Part shown: one piece after another, positions 24,171 to 26,321 of the stretch
Layout: the number at the start of each line of letters is the position of its first letter
Position numbering within the stretch: the first letter of the stretch is position 1
Origin: Bacteroidales bacterium M2
Lineage (GTDB): Bacteria; Bacteroidota; Bacteroidia; Bacteroidales; Muribaculaceae
Length of the DNA stretch: 26,321 bases
Direction of reading: 5' to 3'
Assembly: GCA_001689415.1 (NCBI GenBank)
Contig: LUJM01000001.1
Coordinates: 50,862-77,182, forward strand
Position numbers and translations under genes: made by a program
The notes under the pieces: generated by a model
Database searches by the model: none
What the model was told of the DNA's origin: nothing
What the model saw: only the letters and a program-made list of their open reading frames with translations

Positions 24171-24722
24171 TTAGCGTGAATACGTTTCGAGGCGCGTAGT
24201 GGAAACCTTGGCAGCGAATGTGTCGGCCACATTTTCTGCTACCATTGCCAAAGCGACAGAAGGATGCTCGACGGCAAAGCGCTGTAATAGCACTTCGACG
24301 CGTTTAGCATCGGTATCCTCGCCCAAGCCGCCGCCATAGAAGACAGATGCACCGTCTGCGGAGACATAATACCCTACTCCGGCATCACCAACGTTGACGG
24401 CTTCGACATCAACACCGAGGTCGGCGACATCTGAAATTCGGTCACCGGCGCTCATCCAAGCGATAGGCATATCGTCGTGAATCTCGCGTGTTGGGATGTC
24501 GTTGCTGAGGACATATACACGGCGGTGATTCTGCGCCATATTGAATATAGCAGTATCGAATGTATGACGGTGATTGTGGGTGACGAAGAATATCGCTGCT
24601 TTATCCGGATTTTCGCGCAATACCTTTTCGACATGGTCATGACCGTTAACACAGTCGAATACGAGTATAAATTGCGGGTATTCGAGCATATAGCCCGATT
24701 TTTCAAGTTTAGTTACTTGCAT
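24171..24722 (-). CDS. Degenerate metallo-beta-lactamase-fold protein
   Basis: This 183-residue protein has the outline of a short MBL-fold hydrolase: VTKLEKSGYMLEYPQFILVFD at the N-terminus, the first metal motif region FFVTHNHRHTFDTAIF (46-60), and AGVGYYVSADGASVFYGGG (114-132). The canonical HxHxDH is changed to H49-N-H51-R-H53-T54, losing the Asp and the last His. The usual HAGD after the DG turn has become YGGG. Metal binding and hydrolysis are therefore doubtful; it may be a pseudoenzyme or binding protein. It is a single gene, convergent with thiL, and the reading frame is intact, which argues against simple decay. Confidence 0.75.
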   Translation of the reverse strand: MQVTKLEKSGYMLEYPQFILVFDCVNGHDHVEKVLRENPDKAAIFFVTHNHRHTFDTAIFNMAQNHRRVYVLSNDIPTREIHDDMPIAWMSAGDRISDVADLGVDVEAVNVGDAGVGYYVSADGASVFYGGGLGEDTDAKRVEVLLQRFAVEHPSVALAMVAENVADTFAAKVSTTRLETYSR

Positions 24723-24830
24723 GGCTGATAGTTTTTTTGTTACTTAATGATAAACACTCTACCCCGCCTTAAGGTTTGTCTTGGCAGTGAAATATATCGG
24801 CAGAGCCAATTGAGATTTCGGAAGATTGTT

Positions 24831-24862
24831 TTTGCCTATGTCAACATAATTGTTTAACTTTA
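24831..24862 (+). promoter_or_regulatory. Promoter of the HU-LysM gene
   Basis: TTTG (24831-24834) and TAACTTTA (24855-24862) are spaced 20 bp, the same spacing as the sppA and tRNA promoters here. The -7 element ends in A rather than G. Transcription from about 24869 would give a leader of about 130 nt. Confidence 0.6.
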
Positions 24863-24885
24863 TGCCGTGAAACTCAGGCATGGTT

Positions 24886-24907
24886 GCCACCGGTCATCAT
24901 CGGTGGC
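24886..24907 (+). promoter_or_regulatory. Leader hairpin upstream of the HU-LysM gene
   Basis: GCCACCG (24886-24892) pairs with CGGTGGC (24901-24907) around an 8-nt loop, about 20 nt downstream of the predicted transcription start. It has no T tract, so it is not a terminator. It could stabilise the mRNA or be a protein-binding site. Confidence 0.45.
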
Positions 24908-24964
24908 CAAACTGTGTAGGACTGTTAGACAATAATTACAGAATATTCAAGGCAATATCCTCGG

Positions 24965-24980
24965 AAACGATATATCGTTT
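24965..24980. promoter_or_regulatory. 16-bp perfect palindrome before the HU-LysM gene
   Basis: AAACGATATATCGTTT is fully self-complementary and lies 20 bp before the start codon. Its position suggests an operator or an mRNA/DNA structure affecting translation start. No binding protein can be named. Confidence 0.45.
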
Positions 24981-25000
24981 TCTATAATTCATCATTAAAA

Positions 25001-26104
25001 ATGAACAATACTATTACCCTATCGCAACTGATAACCGGTCTTGCATCGGCTACAGGAGTGGACAATAATACAGCTCGACGCTTCCTAAGAATACTTTTTT
25101 CGACTATCGAGGATTCTCTTGCCGCAGGTCATAGCGTGACAATAAAAGGCGTGGGTACATTCAAACCAATTGCCGACGAGTTGCAAGGCAAAGGCATAAG
25201 CGTGGCTTTTACCCCCGACAAAGAAATAGCCGGAGAACTAAACAGGCCGTTTGAAATGTTTACAGCCGTAGAGCTGGCCGACGGAGTGGACTTCAAAGAA
25301 TGCGAAGACGACAACAATACAACGGCAAACGACAGCGAACCAACGACCGATGCAACAGAAGACATCACAGAAGCACCGTTGCAGGATGATATCATAGAGG
25401 AGCACAAACTCTATTGGCCGGAAGAAGAAGAAAATATCACTGTAGACGAAAGCGAGCCATCAGCAGCGCCAGAGCCTGTAGAAACACCAAACGAAAGCCA
25501 AAACTTGCGCTGGCCGGAAGAAGATGAAGAAACTACCAAGCCTGAACAAACCGAGCCCGAAGAAAGCGAAGAAGAACAGACACCTCAAGACTCATCAAAG
25601 AAGCACAACCTGCTGTGGGTTTGGATTGCGTTGATATTAGTTGCCGTGATCGCTGTCGCTTACCTTGCCGCGGTTTACACTACCCCGATCGGGCATCGCG
25701 AAGCCGAAGAACAGCAAGTCGACGCCCCCGATACGACTGTAGTCATCGAAGAGGTAGCAGTTGAAGACATTGCTGCTGTCGCACCACAAGAAAATGCAGA
25801 ACCCACCGCCCCAGAGGCAATAGACGAACCCAAGACCGAAGTCGCAAGCGATAACAGCAAAGAACCGGTTTACGACATCGTAGAAGTCAGCCTCATACGC
25901 CTGGCAAAAAAACACTATGGAGAATCAAGCTACTGGGTATATATATATGAGGCAAATAGCGATATAATAAGCAACCCCAACCGTATCCGTCCCGGTCAAA
26001 AAGTACTGATACCCGACAAATCTACCTTCCCGGGATCAAGCCGAAGCGAAACTGTAGCCATAGCCAAGCGAAAACAGACCGAACTACTCAATCGCTTTAA
26101 GTAG
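25001..26104 (+). CDS. HU-like domain / transmembrane / LysM domain protein
   Basis: This 367-residue protein has three parts. Residues 1-95 resemble the HU/IHF DNA-binding fold (SQLITGLASATGVDNNTARR, then HSVTIKGVGTFKPI), but the region of the long basic DNA-gripping arms is short and not basic. Residues 100-200 are a very acidic linker with two LxWPEExE motifs (LYWPEEEE at 137-144, LRWPEEDEE at 169-177). One membrane helix follows at 204-226, preceded by SSKKH. After a second acidic linker, residues 293-338 form a LysM domain (LIRLAKKHYGESSYWVYIYE, then NRIRPGQKVLIPD). By the positive-inside rule the HU part is cytoplasmic and LysM periplasmic. It may tie nucleoid to peptidoglycan, or use the HU fold for protein contacts. 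It is a single gene with its own promoter. Confidence 0.85.
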   Translation: MNNTITLSQLITGLASATGVDNNTARRFLRILFSTIEDSLAAGHSVTIKGVGTFKPIADELQGKGISVAFTPDKEIAGELNRPFEMFTAVELADGVDFKECEDDNNTTANDSEPTTDATEDITEAPLQDDIIEEHKLYWPEEEENITVDESEPSAAPEPVETPNESQNLRWPEEDEETTKPEQTEPEESEEEQTPQDSSKKHNLLWVWIALILVAVIAVAYLAAVYTTPIGHREAEEQQVDAPDTTVVIEEVAVEDIAAVAPQENAEPTAPEAIDEPKTEVASDNSKEPVYDIVEVSLIRLAKKHYGESSYWVYIYEANSDIISNPNRIRPGQKVLIPDKSTFPGSSRSETVAIAKRKQTELLNRFK

Positions 26105-26144
26105 TGACGCTCAGCCACTTAGCAAATAGGCATAAAAATTTATT

Positions 26145-26190
26145 AAAAAAAGTGGCTAAAAAATTTGCACAGTCCAAAAAAAGTGCCTAA
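26145..26190 (+). repeat. Tandem direct repeat at the tRNA promoter
   Basis: AAAAAAAGTGGCTAA (26145-26159) and AAAAAAAGTGCCTAA (26176-26190) differ at one base and are 31 bp apart, close to three helical turns. The second copy runs into the -7 element. AGCCACTT at 26113-26120 is also complementary to 26150-26157. Confidence 0.55.
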
Positions 26191-26195
26191 CTTTG
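26164..26195 (+). promoter_or_regulatory. Promoter of tRNA-Phe
   Basis: TTTG (26164-26167) and TAACTTTG (26188-26195), spaced 20 bp, match the Bacteroidota consensus. Transcription would start near 26202, about 30 nt before the mature tRNA. Confidence 0.75.
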
Positions 26196-26232
26196 CAGCA
26201 CAAAAGGGGGAAAGCCCAAGCGCAAAACAAAC

Positions 26233-26305
26233 GGTGCCATAGCTCAGTTGGTAGAGCAAAGGACTGAAAATCCTTGTGTCCCCGGTTCGATTCCTGGTGG
26301 CACCA
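26233..26305 (+). tRNA. tRNA-Phe (anticodon GAA)
   Basis: This 73-nt cloverleaf has acceptor stem GGTGCCA/TGGCACC, D stem GCTC/GAGC, anticodon stem AAGGA/TCCTT with loop CTGAAAA (anticodon GAA), a 5-nt variable loop and T loop TTCGATT. The T stem CCCGG/CCTGG has one C-T mismatch in its middle pair. The discriminator is A26305, and the bases after it are CGA, so the 3' CCA is not encoded and must be added by nucleotidyltransferase. Confidence 0.93.
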
Positions 26306-26321
26306 CGAAAAAACTCGACTT

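Noticed and set aside
26113..26157. Terminator for the HU-LysM gene from AGCCACTT / AAGTGGCT
   Set aside because: The loop is 29 nt and the stem is followed by A residues, not T, on the plus strand.
26233..26321. Integration site at tRNA-Phe
   Set aside because: No integrase, no duplicated tRNA 3' end and no change in gene content is seen in the window.

Overview
The window reads as chromosomal DNA of a Bacteroidota member, most likely order Bacteroidales and possibly Muribaculaceae; the family level is a guess. Reasons: several genes and the tRNA are preceded by the Bacteroidota promoter pair TTTG / TAnnTTTG, Shine-Dalgarno sites are weak, and the gene content is typical (M56 peptidase with TonB C-terminal domain plus BlaI regulator, FtsK-LolA, SppA-LpxK-PunA-ThiL, a TPR protein with a PstS-like lipoprotein, an HU-like protein with LysM). 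No phage genes, transposase, integrase or CRISPR array is visible.

Layout. (1) 1-711 has no gene and is packed with inverted repeats, including a 200-bp mirror-symmetric composite element (170-369) built from two hairpin types. (2) 712-4042, minus strand: superoxide dismutase, an unassigned lipoprotein, and a BlaI-type repressor / M56 peptidase pair with two near-identical operator-like palindromes in front. (3) 4164-5258, plus: an ECF sigma factor divergent from the BlaI gene, then a four-helix membrane protein that may be its partner. (4) 5324-12532, plus: a tightly packed run of dedA, rpe, ftsK, lolA-like, trxB, ybaK and aroC, covering membrane/lipid carrier recycling, pentose phosphate metabolism, chromosome translocation, lipoprotein transport, thiol redox, tRNA editing and aromatic biosynthesis. 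(5) 12529-19028, minus: rarA (stop codon overlapping that of aroC), a long TPR protein, a PstS-like lipoprotein, a small membrane protein, fmt and an RluA-family pseudouridine synthase; fmt and the rluA-like gene are separated by a 199-bp hairpin element. (6) 19224-24098, plus: sppA, lpxK, punA, thiL from a clear promoter, closed by a strong terminator. (7) 24171-24722, minus: a metallo-beta-lactamase-fold protein whose metal-binding motifs look destroyed. (8) 25001-26104, plus: a protein joining an HU-like domain, an acidic linker, one membrane helix and a LysM domain; then tRNA-Phe(GAA).

Most genes are ordinary housekeeping genes. The parts most worth a second look are the HU-membrane-LysM protein (a possible link from nucleoid to cell wall), the covarying hairpin composite at 170-369, the 199-bp hairpin element that supplies the end of the rluA-like gene, the degenerate MBL protein, and the twin BlaI operators beside a divergent sigma factor. 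No undescribed multi-gene system is demonstrated.
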